33,113 nt of DNA from Mycobacterium sp. GTDB lineage: Bacteria; Actinomycetota; Actinomycetes; Mycobacteriales; Mycobacteriaceae. Shown here piece by piece: positions 25,156-33,113 of the stretch. The notes beneath the pieces are model-generated. The model saw nothing but the letters and a program-made list of their open reading frames with translations, did not search any database and was not told the DNA's origin. The DNA lies in contig JAOPVI010000357.1 of assembly GCA_025966225.1 (NCBI GenBank), positions 1 through 33,113 of the forward strand, written 5' to 3'. The position numbers and the translations under genes are program-made. Within the stretch, counting starts at the first letter, position 1, and each line of letters begins with the position of its first letter.

Positions 25156-25899
25156 TCAGCGTGCGGGCTTGAGTACATACCCCGCGCCTCGCAGCGTGTG
25201 GATCATCGGTTCGCGCCCACTGTCGATCTTCTTGCGCAGGTACGAGACATAGAGTTCGACGATGTTCGACCGGCCACCGAAGTCGTAACTCCACACCCGA
25301 TCGAGGATCTGGGCTTTCGACAACACCCGCTTGGCATTGCGCATCATGAATCGCAGGAGCTCGAATTCAGTGGCCGTCAACGTGATCGACTCGCCCGCGC
25401 GCGTCACCTCGTGACTGTCCTCGTCGAGCACCAAGTCGCCGACCACCAGCTGAGCGCCACCCGCCTCATCGGCGACACCGGTGCGGCGCAACAGCGCGCG
25501 CAGCCGAAGCACGACCTCTTCAAGGCTGAACGGCTTGGTGACGTAGTCGTCGCCGCCTGCGGTCAATCCGGCGATGCGGTCCTCGACGGAATCCTTGGCG
25601 GTCAGCAGCAGTAGAGGCAGTCCGGGGATCTGTTGGCGCAACTCGTGAAGTACGTCGAGCCCGCTCATGTCGGGCAGCATGACGTCGAGCACGACGACAT
25701 CCGGCGGGTTGTCGCGCGCTGACGAGATGGCCGACATGCCGTCACCCGCCGTGGCGATGTCCCAGCCCTCATAGCGCAGCGCCATGGAGACCAATTCAGC
25801 GAGCACCGGTTCGTCGTCCACGACCAGCACGTTTATTGGTTTACCATCGGCGCGACGCATGACGACGCGGTCGTTCTCCGAACCGTTCGCAGTGGTCAC
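25156..25899 (-). CDS. OmpR/PhoB-family response regulator
   Basis: A 247-residue transcription factor. The receiver domain has acidic D28-D29, phospho-acceptor D72 (VVLDVMLPDMSG) and K121 (TKPF). The winged-helix domain has TATEFELLRFMMRNAKRVLSKAQIL and the C-terminal DFGGRSNIVELYVSYLRKKID. It belongs with the PhoP/TrcR/TcrX group. The start is the GTG at 25899; an ATG further in would cut the N-terminus to MRRADG. It is the first gene of the five-gene operon and divergent from the secreted-protein gene. Confidence 0.95.
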   Translation of the reverse strand: MTTANGSENDRVVMRRADGKPINVLVVDDEPVLAELVSMALRYEGWDIATAGDGMSAISSARDNPPDVVVLDVMLPDMSGLDVLHELRQQIPGLPLLLLTAKDSVEDRIAGLTAGGDDYVTKPFSLEEVVLRLRALLRRTGVADEAGGAQLVVGDLVLDEDSHEVTRAGESITLTATEFELLRFMMRNAKRVLSKAQILDRVWSYDFGGRSNIVELYVSYLRKKIDSGREPMIHTLRGAGYVLKPAR

Positions 25900-25992
25900 G
25901 AGGGCTATTATTCGCGCACGCCATGGGCAAACACTGTGCCGATCCTATGCGTGGACTGTGAAAGCGACAGGCACATCTCGGACCGAACCGAT

Positions 25993-26010
25993 TCACAGCC
26001 CATTCACGAG
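25993..26010 (+). promoter_or_regulatory. Candidate binding site for the response regulator
   Basis: TCACAGC (25993-25999), four bases, then TCACGAG (26004-26010) form an 11-bp-spaced direct repeat, the same layout as the M. tuberculosis PhoP site (TCACAGC-N4-TCACAGC). Further ACTGTG or CACAG elements occur at 25933, 25955 and 26020 in the same 132-bp gap. It lies 21 bp before the secreted-protein ATG. Confidence 0.45.
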
Positions 26011-26031
26011 TGCCCGCCGCACAGTGAAGAC

Positions 26032-26511
26032 ATGAGCACCTGGGGAATCCGCGGCACACTGGCCGCCGTTGGGGTGGCCGCCCTGATCGCCGGCTTTGGC
26101 GGTACCGCGATCTACGCTGCGACCGGCAGCGATGCACACTTGATCGGCATGCACGGCGCACCTAGCCGCGACGGCCCTGGCGGACCGGGTGGTGGCCATG
26201 ACCCCTTCCACGACGCTGGCTCCAACGCTTCCGCCGACCCTGCGGCCGCGTTGCACGGAGAGTTCGTCGTATCCGACGGCAAGGGCGGATACACCACGGC
26301 GCTGTCGCAAACCGGCACCGTCACGGCGATCGACCCCAGGTCGGTCACCGCGCGCAGCGCGGACGGTTACGTACAGACCTACGTCCTCCCATCGGCTGCC
26401 ACCGCAGCAGACTTTGCGGTCGACGACCAGGTGATCATCAAGGCCACCCGCGCGCACACCGGCACCGAACCGACCGTCACCAACATGCGTTCACCGATGC
26501 TCGGCCACTAG
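26032..26511 (+). CDS. Small secreted or anchored protein, unknown family
   Basis: A 159-residue protein. Residues about 7-30 are a signal peptide or single membrane anchor (GTLAAVGVAALIAGFGGTAIYAA). Next comes a Gly/Pro/His-rich stretch (DGPGGPGGGHDPFHD), then a compact beta-rich domain of about 75 residues with GEFVVSDGKGGYTTALSQTG and SVTARSADGYVQTYVL. That pattern resembles DUF5666-like small extracytoplasmic proteins, but I am not sure of the family. The ATG at 26032 fits the signal sequence; the open frame runs further upstream. It is divergent from the response-regulator operon, so it may be its target or its sensory partner. Confidence 0.75.
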   Translation: MSTWGIRGTLAAVGVAALIAGFGGTAIYAATGSDAHLIGMHGAPSRDGPGGPGGGHDPFHDAGSNASADPAAALHGEFVVSDGKGGYTTALSQTGTVTAIDPRSVTARSADGYVQTYVLPSAATAADFAVDDQVIIKATRAHTGTEPTVTNMRSPMLGH

Positions 26512-26536
26512 GCGCATTCCACTGGGAGCAGGGACT

Positions 26537-26746
26537 TTAGCCAGGCACTCCCTCTAGCTCAGGCGGCAGCGGCGCAGGACCCTCGATCGAGGGAACTGCG
26601 GATGACGTCGAAGGCTCCGAAGGCGCCGCCGCCTCGGTGCTCGTCTCACCGGTCGTGGCCGACGGCGTGGGAACCGGGCCGGGACTGGTCGGCTCGGCAA
26701 CGCTGGTGCCGTCGAAGGCGACCGAGAGGATACCCATCGCGAGCAC
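26537..26746 (-). CDS. Tiny Ser/Thr/Pro-rich secreted protein, start unclear
   Basis: The GTG at 26746 gives 69 residues. A short hydrophobic start (VLAMGILSVAF) leads to a cleavage-like SVAEP and a tail rich in T, S, P and A ending in PPLPPELEGVPG. It lacks the positive charge expected at the front of a signal peptide. The frame stays open 10 codons upstream (ELISAGATG...) to a TAA at 26777-26779 without ATG, GTG or TTG. The adjacent frame just upstream has RFTFARFGNP, which would supply the missing charge if a base were lost nearby. It may therefore be N-terminally damaged. It follows the next small gene by 67 bp on the same strand. Confidence 0.5.
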   Translation of the reverse strand: MLAMGILSVAFDGTSVAEPTSPGPVPTPSATTGETSTEAAAPSEPSTSSAVPSIEGPAPLPPELEGVPG

Positions 26747-26813
26747 GCCCGTCGCCCCAGCCGAGATCAGCTCGGGTTACCGAAGCGAGCGAAGGTAAAG
26801 CGTGTGACGCGGG

Positions 26814-27074
26814 TTACTGCGGGTTGCTGTCCGGTGCCTCCCCTGCCCACAGCGGCGCCGGACCCCTGATGGCCGGGATCGCCATTTGTGTCGCCGGAGT
26901 GGAGGGCGGCTTCGAGAACGTACTGGTCGCACCGGCGTTCACGACGTCGTACTTGACGACGTTCGCGCCCTGCTGGGGCACGAGCGTCGCGCTGAGCGCG
27001 CCAGCCGTGACCGCCGCGCTGCCACCCAGGATCGCGGCCATCACCTTCACATTGCGTCGATTCATCGACTTCAT
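26814..27074 (-). CDS. Small secreted protein, unknown family
   Basis: An 86-residue protein. MNRRNVKVMAAILGGSAAVTAGALSATLVP is an evident signal peptide with arginines in front, and the mature part is short and rich in P, A and T. The start is the ATG at 27074 or the one at 27065. It is divergent from oppB across 185 bp and just upstream of the Ser/Thr/Pro-rich gene, which has a similar layout. The role is unknown. Confidence 0.65.
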   Translation of the reverse strand: MKSMNRRNVKVMAAILGGSAAVTAGALSATLVPQQGANVVKYDVVNAGATSTFSKPPSTPATQMAIPAIRGPAPLWAGEAPDSNPQ

Positions 27075-27208
27075 CTACTTTCCCGTCTTTCGAACCACGT
27101 TGGGTCAACCCTGCATTCGAGTCAACTCCCGCCGCCTGTGACCAGCCTGGTGGAGCAATGCGAATTGGCTAACGGGTCGCCGCGCCAAGAACGCCACTTC
27201 GCGGCATC

Positions 27209-27223
27209 GAGATCGCCGATCTC
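27209..27223. promoter_or_regulatory. Palindrome and minus-10 upstream of oppB
   Basis: GAGATCG-C-CGATCTC is a perfect 15-bp palindrome. It is followed by TACCCT (27225-27230), a TAnnnT minus-10 element, 29 bp before the oppB ATG. No clear minus-35 is seen. The position suggests an operator for the opp operon. Confidence 0.4.
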
Positions 27224-27259
27224 TTACCCTGTGCGAATGCACTGTGCGGTGGGCGCGAC

Positions 27260-28237
27260 ATGACGCGCTTCTTGGCTCGCCGCCTACTCAACTACCTCGT
27301 GCTGCTGGTATTGGCGTCGTTTCTGACCTTCGGACTCGCATCGGTGTCGTTTCATCCGTTGGACAACCTGTTGCAGCGCAACCCCCGACCTCCGGAATCC
27401 TCGATCCAGGCCAAGTACGACGAACTTGGCCTGAACAAGCCGATCCCGATTCGGTACGCCCACTGGTTGTCCGGGGCAGTGCGCGGGGACTTCGGCACGA
27501 CCGTCGCCGGTCAGCCGATCGCCGACCAACTGTGGAGTCGCATCGGAGTCAGCCTCCGTCTGGTGTTCATCGGCTCAGTGATTGGCGCGATCCTCGGCGT
27601 CGTCATCGGAGCGTGGGGCGCGATCCGGCAGTACAGGCTGTCCGACCGCGTCATCACGATGCTGTGCCTGCTGATCCTGAGTACGCCGACGTTCGTCATC
27701 GCCAACCTGCTGATCCTCGGTGCGCTACGGGTCAATTCAGTATTCGGCGTCCATGTGTTCGATTACATCGGCGAGTCGTCGCCGACGCTGGTCGGTGGCG
27801 CATGGCCACACTTCGTCGACCGACTTCAGCATCTGGCTCTGCCGACGCTCACGTTGGCGCTTGGTGCCATCGCCGGATACAGCCGCTACCAACGCAATGC
27901 CATGCTGGACGTGCTTGGCCAGGACTTCATTCGGACCGCGAGAGCGAAGGGGCTGACCAGACGTCAAGCGCTGTTCAAGCACGGGCTTCGAACTGCACTG
28001 ATTCCCATGGCGACGTTATTTGCATACGGCGTAAGCGGATTGGTCACCGGCGCGGTGTTCACCGAGAAGATCTTCGGCTGGCACGGCATGGGTGAATGGG
28101 TGGTGCAGGGCATCGCGACGCAGGACATCAACATCATCACGGCGGTAACGGTGTTCACCGGCGCGACGGTGCTGTTGGGCGGCCTGCTCTCCGATGTCAT
28201 CTACGCCGCCCTCGACCCGAGGGTGCGGGTGGCGTGA
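27260..28237 (+). CDS. oppB: OppB, oligopeptide ABC transporter permease
   Basis: A 325-residue inner-membrane permease, the same length as M. tuberculosis OppB (Rv1283c). It has the N-terminal helix of the family (RFLARRLLNYLVLLVL), six predicted helices, and the cytoplasmic EAA-type coupling loop RTARAKGLTRRQALFKHGLRTALIP. It forms the channel with OppC. The start is the ATG at 27260. It overlaps oppC by 4 nt. Confidence 0.96.
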   Translation: MTRFLARRLLNYLVLLVLASFLTFGLASVSFHPLDNLLQRNPRPPESSIQAKYDELGLNKPIPIRYAHWLSGAVRGDFGTTVAGQPIADQLWSRIGVSLRLVFIGSVIGAILGVVIGAWGAIRQYRLSDRVITMLCLLILSTPTFVIANLLILGALRVNSVFGVHVFDYIGESSPTLVGGAWPHFVDRLQHLALPTLTLALGAIAGYSRYQRNAMLDVLGQDFIRTARAKGLTRRQALFKHGLRTALIPMATLFAYGVSGLVTGAVFTEKIFGWHGMGEWVVQGIATQDINIITAVTVFTGATVLLGGLLSDVIYAALDPRVRVA

Positions 28238-29166
28238 GCGAACCCGTGACCACCAGCTCGTCGGCGACTGCGAAGTCGGGCGTCGACGTCGGTGACTTCG
28301 CCTCTCGCCGCACGCTGGTGTGGCGCCGTTTTCTGAGCAACCGACCAGCCGTCATCGCACTCGTGGTCCTGCTGGTGTTGTTCGTCGGCTGCTACGCCCT
28401 GCCACCGCTATTGCCCTACAGCTATCTCGATTTGGACTACTACGCGCTGCAACAACGACCCACGCTCAAGCATTGGTTCGGCACCAATGCGTTGGGCCAG
28501 GACCTGCTTGCACAGACCATGCGCGGTATGCAGAAGTCGATGCTGATCGGCCTCTGTGTCGCCTTCGTCTCGACCATCATCGCCGCGACCGTCGGAGCGA
28601 TCGCCGGTTACTTCGGCGGCTGGCGCGACCGCGCTCTGATGTGGATCGTCGACCTCCTGCTGGTGGTGCCGAGTTTCATCCTGATTGCGATCGTGACCCC
28701 ACGCCTCGGACAAGCCGCCCGAGTGTTCTGGCTGATCGTGCTCTTCTCCGCCTTCGGCTGGATGATCAGCTCGCGGATGGTGCGAGGCCTGACGATGAGC
28801 CTGCGGGAGCGCGAGTTCGTCACGGCGGCAAGGTACATGGGCGTCAGCAATACCAGGATCATCGTGCGTCACATCGTGCCGAACGTCGCGTCGATACTGA
28901 TCATCGATACCGCGCTGAACGTCGGGCTGGCGGTCATCGGGGAAACCGGACTGAGCTTCCTCGGCTTCGGCGTCCAGCCACCCGATGTCTCGCTTGGCAC
29001 ATTGATATCGGCGGGCACACCGTCGGTCACCACATTTCCGTGGGTGTTCCTGTTCCCCGCCGGGGTTCTGGTGGCGATCGTGCTGTGCGCCAACCTCGTC
29101 GGCGATGGGCTGCGCGACGCGTTGGACCCCGACAGTAGGCGACCACGGCGGGGGAAGAAGAAGTGA
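28234..29166 (+). CDS. oppC: OppC, oligopeptide ABC transporter permease
   Basis: A 310-residue permease starting with GTG at 28234, which overlaps the oppB stop by 4 nt. After a cytoplasmic N-terminus the first helix is [39 protein letters not shown] is the typical OppC/DppC segment. The coupling loop is [19 protein letters not shown]. It pairs with OppB and contacts OppD. It overlaps oppD by 4 nt. Confidence 0.96.
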   Translation: MSEPVTTSSSATAKSGVDVGDFASRRTLVWRRFLSNRPAVIALVVLLVLFVGCYALPPLLPYSYLDLDYYALQQRPTLKHWFGTNALGQDLLAQTMRGMQKSMLIGLCVAFVSTIIAATVGAIAGYFGGWRDRALMWIVDLLLVVPSFILIAIVTPRLGQAARVFWLIVLFSAFGWMISSRMVRGLTMSLREREFVTAARYMGVSNTRIIVRHIVPNVASILIIDTALNVGLAVIGETGLSFLGFGVQPPDVSLGTLISAGTPSVTTFPWVFLFPAGVLVAIVLCANLVGDGLRDALDPDSRRPRRGKKK

Positions 29167-31007
29167 CCCTGCTCGAGGTCACCGACCTGGAGGTAACCTT
29201 CCCGACCAACGCCGAGGACGTCACTGCGGTCCGTGGCATTGACTTCCACATCGACTCGGGCGAGGTGCTGGCCATCGTCGGCGAATCCGGCTCGGGCAAG
29301 TCGGCCTCGGCAATGGCGGTGATCGGCCTCCTGCCGCCCTACGCCGAGGTGTCCGGGTCGGTGCGACTGCGCGGCGACGAGCTCATCGGCCTTGCCGATC
29401 AACAGATGTCACACATCCGCGGCAGCAAGATCGGCACCGTGTTCCAGGATCCGATGTCGGCGTTGACGCCCGTCTACACCGTCGGTGACCAGATCGCGGA
29501 GGCGTTGCGCACCCACCAACACGGGCTTGGCAAGCAAGCCGCCCGCGTCCGCGCCGTCGAGCTCTTGGAACTCGTCGGCATAGCCCAACCCGACCGACGG
29601 GCCCGCGCGTTTCCACACGAACTGTCCGGCGGCGAGCGACAGCGCGTCGTCATCGCGATCGCGATCGCCAACGATCCCGACCTGATCATCTGCGACGAAC
29701 CGACGACGGCGCTGGACGTGACCGTGCAGGCGCAGATCCTCGACGTACTGAAGACCGCCCGCGACGTCACGGGTGCCGGGGTGCTCATCATCACCCACGA
29801 CCTCGGGGTGGTCGCCGAGTTCGCCAACCGCGCGCTCGTGATGTACGCAGGCCGGGCCGTCGAGGTCGCACCGGTGGCAACGCTCTACACGGACCGTCAA
29901 ATGCCCTATACCGCAGGACTACTCGGATCGGTGCCACGCTTGGACTCGCCACAAGGGACGCGGCTGGTGCCGATCCCTGGCGCGCCACCGTCACTGACCG
30001 CACTGACGGGCGGATGCCCGTTTGCCCCTCGCTGTCCGTTGGTGATCGAGCAGTGTCGCACCGCCGAACCCGATCTGCTGCCAGTCGGACTCATGCACAC
30101 GGCCGCGTGCATCCGCACCGATCAGGTCGCCGGACGAACCGCGGCCGAGATCTACGGCGTCTCCACCGCACCGCCCGGCGTGGCACTCGAACCCGATGCG
30201 CCGGCGGTGCTGCGGGTCACGGACCTGGTGAAGACGTACAAGCTCACGAAGGGCGCGGTGTTCCGCCGCCAGATCGGTGAGGTGCGCGCCGTCGACGGCA
30301 TCAGCTTCGAACTCCGCCGTGGTCGCACGCTCGGCATCGTTGGCGAATCGGGTTCGGGCAAGTCCACGACGCTGCACCAGATCCTCGAACTGACGACCCC
30401 GCAAGGCGGTTCGATCGAAGTTCTTGGCCGCGACGTCGCCACGCTCGACCGGAATTCACGTCGCGAAGTACGGGGCGATCTGCAGGTGGTCTTCCAGGAT
30501 CCGGTGGCCTCGCTCGACCCGCGCTTGCCGGTATTCGAGGTGCTGGCAGAACCGTTGACCGCCAACGGCTTCGACAAGAAACGGGTCGACGACCGGGTAG
30601 CCGAGCTACTGGACGTCGTCGGACTGCGGCGCGAGGACGCCAGCCGGTATCCCGCCGAGTTCTCCGGCGGACAGAAACAACGCATCGGGATCGCGCGCGC
30701 GCTGGCTTTGCAGCCGAAGATCCTCGCGCTCGACGAACCAGTCTCTGCGTTGGACGTCTCGATCCAGGCCGGCATCATCAACCTGCTACTCGACCTGCAA
30801 CGACAGTTCGGGCTGTCGTACCTCTTCGTCTCGCATGACCTGTCGGTGGTCAAACACCTGGCCCACCGGGTGGCGGTCATGTTCGGTGGCTCGATCGTCG
30901 AACAGGGCGACGCCGACGACGTCTTCGACCACCCTCAACACGAGTACACGCGGCGGCTGCTGGCCGCGGTGCCGCAGCCTCGTGCAGACGTCGCCGACCA
31001 GCCCTGA
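29163..31007 (+). CDS. oppD: OppD, double ATPase of the oligopeptide transporter
   Basis: A 614-residue protein with two ABC ATPase domains in one chain (M. tuberculosis OppD, Rv1281c, is about 612). The first has Walker A GESGSGKS at 40-47, signature LSGGERQR and Walker B LIICDEP. The second has Walker A at 394-401, signature FSGGQKQR and LALDEP. Between them, at the end of the first domain, C285, C291, C298 and C316 form the four-cysteine set that holds a [4Fe-4S] cluster in the M. tuberculosis enzyme. The start is the GTG at 29163, overlapping oppC by 4 nt. Confidence 0.96.
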   Translation: MTLLEVTDLEVTFPTNAEDVTAVRGIDFHIDSGEVLAIVGESGSGKSASAMAVIGLLPPYAEVSGSVRLRGDELIGLADQQMSHIRGSKIGTVFQDPMSALTPVYTVGDQIAEALRTHQHGLGKQAARVRAVELLELVGIAQPDRRARAFPHELSGGERQRVVIAIAIANDPDLIICDEPTTALDVTVQAQILDVLKTARDVTGAGVLIITHDLGVVAEFANRALVMYAGRAVEVAPVATLYTDRQMPYTAGLLGSVPRLDSPQGTRLVPIPGAPPSLTALTGGCPFAPRCPLVIEQCRTAEPDLLPVGLMHTAACIRTDQVAGRTAAEIYGVSTAPPGVALEPDAPAVLRVTDLVKTYKLTKGAVFRRQIGEVRAVDGISFELRRGRTLGIVGESGSGKSTTLHQILELTTPQGGSIEVLGRDVATLDRNSRREVRGDLQVVFQDPVASLDPRLPVFEVLAEPLTANGFDKKRVDDRVAELLDVVGLRREDASRYPAEFSGGQKQRIGIARALALQPKILALDEPVSALDVSIQAGIINLLLDLQRQFGLSYLFVSHDLSVVKHLAHRVAVMFGGSIVEQGDADDVFDHPQHEYTRRLLAAVPQPRADVADQP

Positions 31008-31067
31008 TCGTTCCCAAACCGACGCGACGCGCACCCCGGCACAACGGCCACCACTAACATCGGCGGG

Positions 31068-32738
31068 ATGACCATCAGACGCCTCGCCGTCGCCGCGCTC
31101 GTCACTGCCCTGACGCTCACCGCGTGCTCCACCGGCAACGAACCACCACCATCGGCGGGTGGGAACGCCGAGGTCGGCTCGACGAATGACATGAACCCAC
31201 GGGACCCCGCCACCTTGCAGGAGGGCGGCGCCCTGCGGCTGGCCATCACCGGCTATCCGGAGAACTACAACGCGCTGCACATCGACGGCAACACCGGCGA
31301 CATGTTCGCCATCCTCAAGCCGACGATGCCGCGAGCGTTCATCATCGCCGCGGACGGCTCCGCGACGGTCAATCACGACTACTTCACCAACGTCGAACTG
31401 ACCGGCACCAATCCGCAGGTCGTCACCTACACCATCAACCCCAAGGCGGTCTGGAGCGACGGCACGCCGATCACCTGGGAGGATCTGGCTGCCCAGTTCA
31501 ACGCGACCAGCGGAAAGGACAAGGCGTTCACGATCGCGGGCACGAACGGCATGGACCGCGTTGGTTCGGTCACCCGCGGCGTGGACGACCGCCAGGCCGT
31601 CATGACGTTCGCCAAGCCCTACGCGGACTGGAAAGGCATCTTCGCGGGCAACGGCATGCTGTTCCCGAAGTCCGTGACGTCCACCCCCGAAGCGTTCAAC
31701 AAGGGCTTCTTGAACGGCCCGGCACCTTCGGCGGGTCCTTTCATCATCTCGGCGATGGACCCGACGGCGCAGCGAATCACGTTGACGCGCAACCCCAAGT
31801 GGTGGGGCACACCACCAAGACTGGACAGCATCACGTTCTTGACCCTGGACGACGCCGCTCGCATCCCCGCCCTTCAGAACAACGCAATCGACGCCAGCGG
31901 GCTCGCCTCTCTCGACGAGCTCACGATCGCGCGCAACACTCCAGGCGTCGTGATCCGGCGCGCACCCGGGCTCAGCTGGTACCACTTCACGTTCAACGGT
32001 GCAAAGGGTTCGATTCTGGAGGATCCCGCACTGCGTAGCGCCATCGCCAAGGGCATCGATCGTCAGACGATCGCCAACGTGACCCAGCGTGGCCTCGCGG
32101 ACAATCCGGCGCCGCTCAACAACCACGTCTACGTCGCAGGCCAAAAGGGCTACCAGGACAACAGCGGCGCCGTGGCGTACGACCCCGAAGGCGCGAAGCG
32201 GGAGCTAGACGCGCTCGGCTGGAAGATGAACGGTCAGTTCCGCGAAAAGGACGGCAGGCAGTTGGCCCTGCGCGACGTGCTCTACGACGGACAGAGCACG
32301 CGACAGTTCGGCCAGATCGCTCAGAACAGTCTGGCGCAGATCGGCGTCAAGCTGAATCTGGACGCCAAGTCGGGCAACGGGTTCTTCAGCCAGTACATCA
32401 CCGTCGGTGACTTCGACATCGCGCAGTTCGCCTGGGGCGCTGACGCCTTCCCGCTTTCCGGACTGACCCAGATCTACCTGTCCACGGGTGAGAGCAACTT
32501 CGGCAAGATCGGCAGTCCCGACATCGATGCCAAGATCGAAGCCACGCTGGCCGAACTCGATCCCGACAAGACGCGCGAACGCGCCAATGAGCTCGACAAG
32601 GCGATCTGGGCAGAGGGCTTCAGCCTGCCCTTGATCCAGACCCCCGGAAACGTCGCGGTCCGAAGCAATCTGGCCAACTTCGGCGCCGCCGGGCTGGCCG
32701 ACGTGAACTACACCGCGATTGGTTTCACGAAGTCGTGA
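31068..32738 (+). CDS. oppA: OppA, peptide-binding lipoprotein
   Basis: A 556-residue SBP_bac_5-family binding protein that captures peptides for OppBCD. It has a signal peptide and lipobox LTAC with the lipid-modified cysteine at C20. The body has the family pattern EGGALRLAITGYPENYNALHIDG, AVWSDGTPITWEDLAAQF and ITLTRNPKWWG. It starts 60 bp after oppD and overlaps the convergent hydrolase gene by 14 bp. M. tuberculosis OppA (Rv1280c) is about 591 residues. Confidence 0.95.
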   Translation: MTIRRLAVAALVTALTLTACSTGNEPPPSAGGNAEVGSTNDMNPRDPATLQEGGALRLAITGYPENYNALHIDGNTGDMFAILKPTMPRAFIIAADGSATVNHDYFTNVELTGTNPQVVTYTINPKAVWSDGTPITWEDLAAQFNATSGKDKAFTIAGTNGMDRVGSVTRGVDDRQAVMTFAKPYADWKGIFAGNGMLFPKSVTSTPEAFNKGFLNGPAPSAGPFIISAMDPTAQRITLTRNPKWWGTPPRLDSITFLTLDDAARIPALQNNAIDASGLASLDELTIARNTPGVVIRRAPGLSWYHFTFNGAKGSILEDPALRSAIAKGIDRQTIANVTQRGLADNPAPLNNHVYVAGQKGYQDNSGAVAYDPEGAKRELDALGWKMNGQFREKDGRQLALRDVLYDGQSTRQFGQIAQNSLAQIGVKLNLDAKSGNGFFSQYITVGDFDIAQFAWGADAFPLSGLTQIYLSTGESNFGKIGSPDIDAKIEATLAELDPDKTRERANELDKAIWAEGFSLPLIQTPGNVAVRSNLANFGAAGLADVNYTAIGFTKS

Positions 32739-33113
32739 CGTTGCGGACCGCGCGCGGTACCGCCGACGGCACCACCGACTCCGCGACCGCGGCTGCCGTG
32801 ATCGCCCGCTTGAGCAGACGAACGCTGAGCAGACTCGGCACGGCGTCGAGTTTGGCTGACCGGCTGGGCAATTCGGCCGCCTCCCCGGCGTAGACGGCCT
32901 GCACGACGTCGAGCGCGGAGCGCTCCTTGGTGTCGACGATGCTGTGCCCACTGGTGGGCATCTCGACCAGTACCGAGTTGGGAATCAAGTCGGCGATCCG
33001 GCAGGCCACCGCCCGCGGCGTGGTCAGGTCCCGACCACCGGAGATGATCACCGTCGGCCAGGTGAAGTTCGGCATCTCGGCAATGAGGTCGAACGGCTCC
33101 TCGACGAAGTCGA
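32725..33113 (-). CDS. Alpha/beta hydrolase, 3' part only
   Basis: The last 129 codons or so of a gene whose 5' end lies beyond the window. The segment SGGRDLTTP carries the likely catalytic aspartate and MPTSGHSIVD the likely catalytic histidine of an alpha/beta-hydrolase fold. The layout resembles the C-terminal part of proline-iminopeptidase or TAP-like hydrolases. The nucleophile region is outside the window, so the reaction is unknown. Confidence 0.8.
   Translation of the reverse strand, partial: DFVEEPFDLIAEMPNFTWPTVIISGGRDLTTPRAVACRIADLIPNSVLVEMPTSGHSIVDTKERSALDVVQAVYAGEAAELPSRSAKLDAVPSLLSVRLLKRAITAAAVAESVVPSAVPRAVRNVTTS

Noticed and set aside
26777..26798. TTACC...GGTAA as a terminator after the small secreted gene
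   Set aside because: The stem is 5 bp with a 12-nt loop, too weak to claim.

Overview
The window is high-GC actinobacterial DNA, and the gene content points to a mycobacterium, most likely a rapidly growing Mycolicibacterium-type species. The reasons are a mycofactocin-type SDR, a fused CysNC, a GH15 trehalase of the mycobacterial kind, an OppD with four cysteines, a single [3Fe-4S] P450 ferredoxin, and many GTG starts with 4-nt stop/start overlaps. Species is not determined. There are no rRNA or tRNA genes, CRISPR arrays or transposases.

Layout. 1-690: an inverted array of TTAGCCAC/TGGCTAA repeats (10-342), then what looks like the wreck of a gene (355-690). 691-4233: an Rrf2 regulator, a nitrilase-family amidase, an FMN split-barrel protein with an isochorismatase-family hydrolase, and a mycofactocin-type SDR. 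4327-7912: the sulfate-activation operon cysD-cysNC-cysQ with a visible promoter. 8168-9219: a TetR regulator and a hotdog thioesterase. 9236-13184: an operon read leftward of ferredoxin, ferredoxin reductase, P450 and a zinc alcohol dehydrogenase, the last broken by a frameshift. 13483-15642: a FUSC-family membrane protein. 15657-18262: trehalase and beta-carbonic anhydrase, with long hairpins on either side of the anhydrase gene. 18371-25899: a five-gene operon of response regulator, sensor kinase, GT39-type transferase, GT2-GtrA fusion and a second GT39-type transferase, with a small secreted protein read divergently from it (26032-26511). 26537-27074: two tiny secreted-protein genes. 27260-32738: oppB-oppC-oppD-oppA. 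32725-33113: the 3' end of an alpha/beta hydrolase gene.

The order Rrf2, cysNC, cysD, carbonic anhydrase, oppB-C-D-A matches what I remember of M. tuberculosis Rv1287 back to Rv1280c. Here blocks of accessory genes sit in every gap of that backbone: amide and cofactor enzymes, P450/FUSC/trehalase, and the glycosyltransferase/two-component block.

The best candidate for an undescribed system is 18371-26511. The GT2-GtrA protein should make and present a polyprenyl-phosphate sugar, and the two GT39-type enzymes should transfer sugar outside the membrane. The co-transcribed two-component system probably controls the set, and the divergent secreted protein may be the sensed or modified partner. 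A spaced direct repeat like those bound by PhoP-type regulators lies in the shared intergenic region. The second main curiosity is the inverted repeat array at the left edge.
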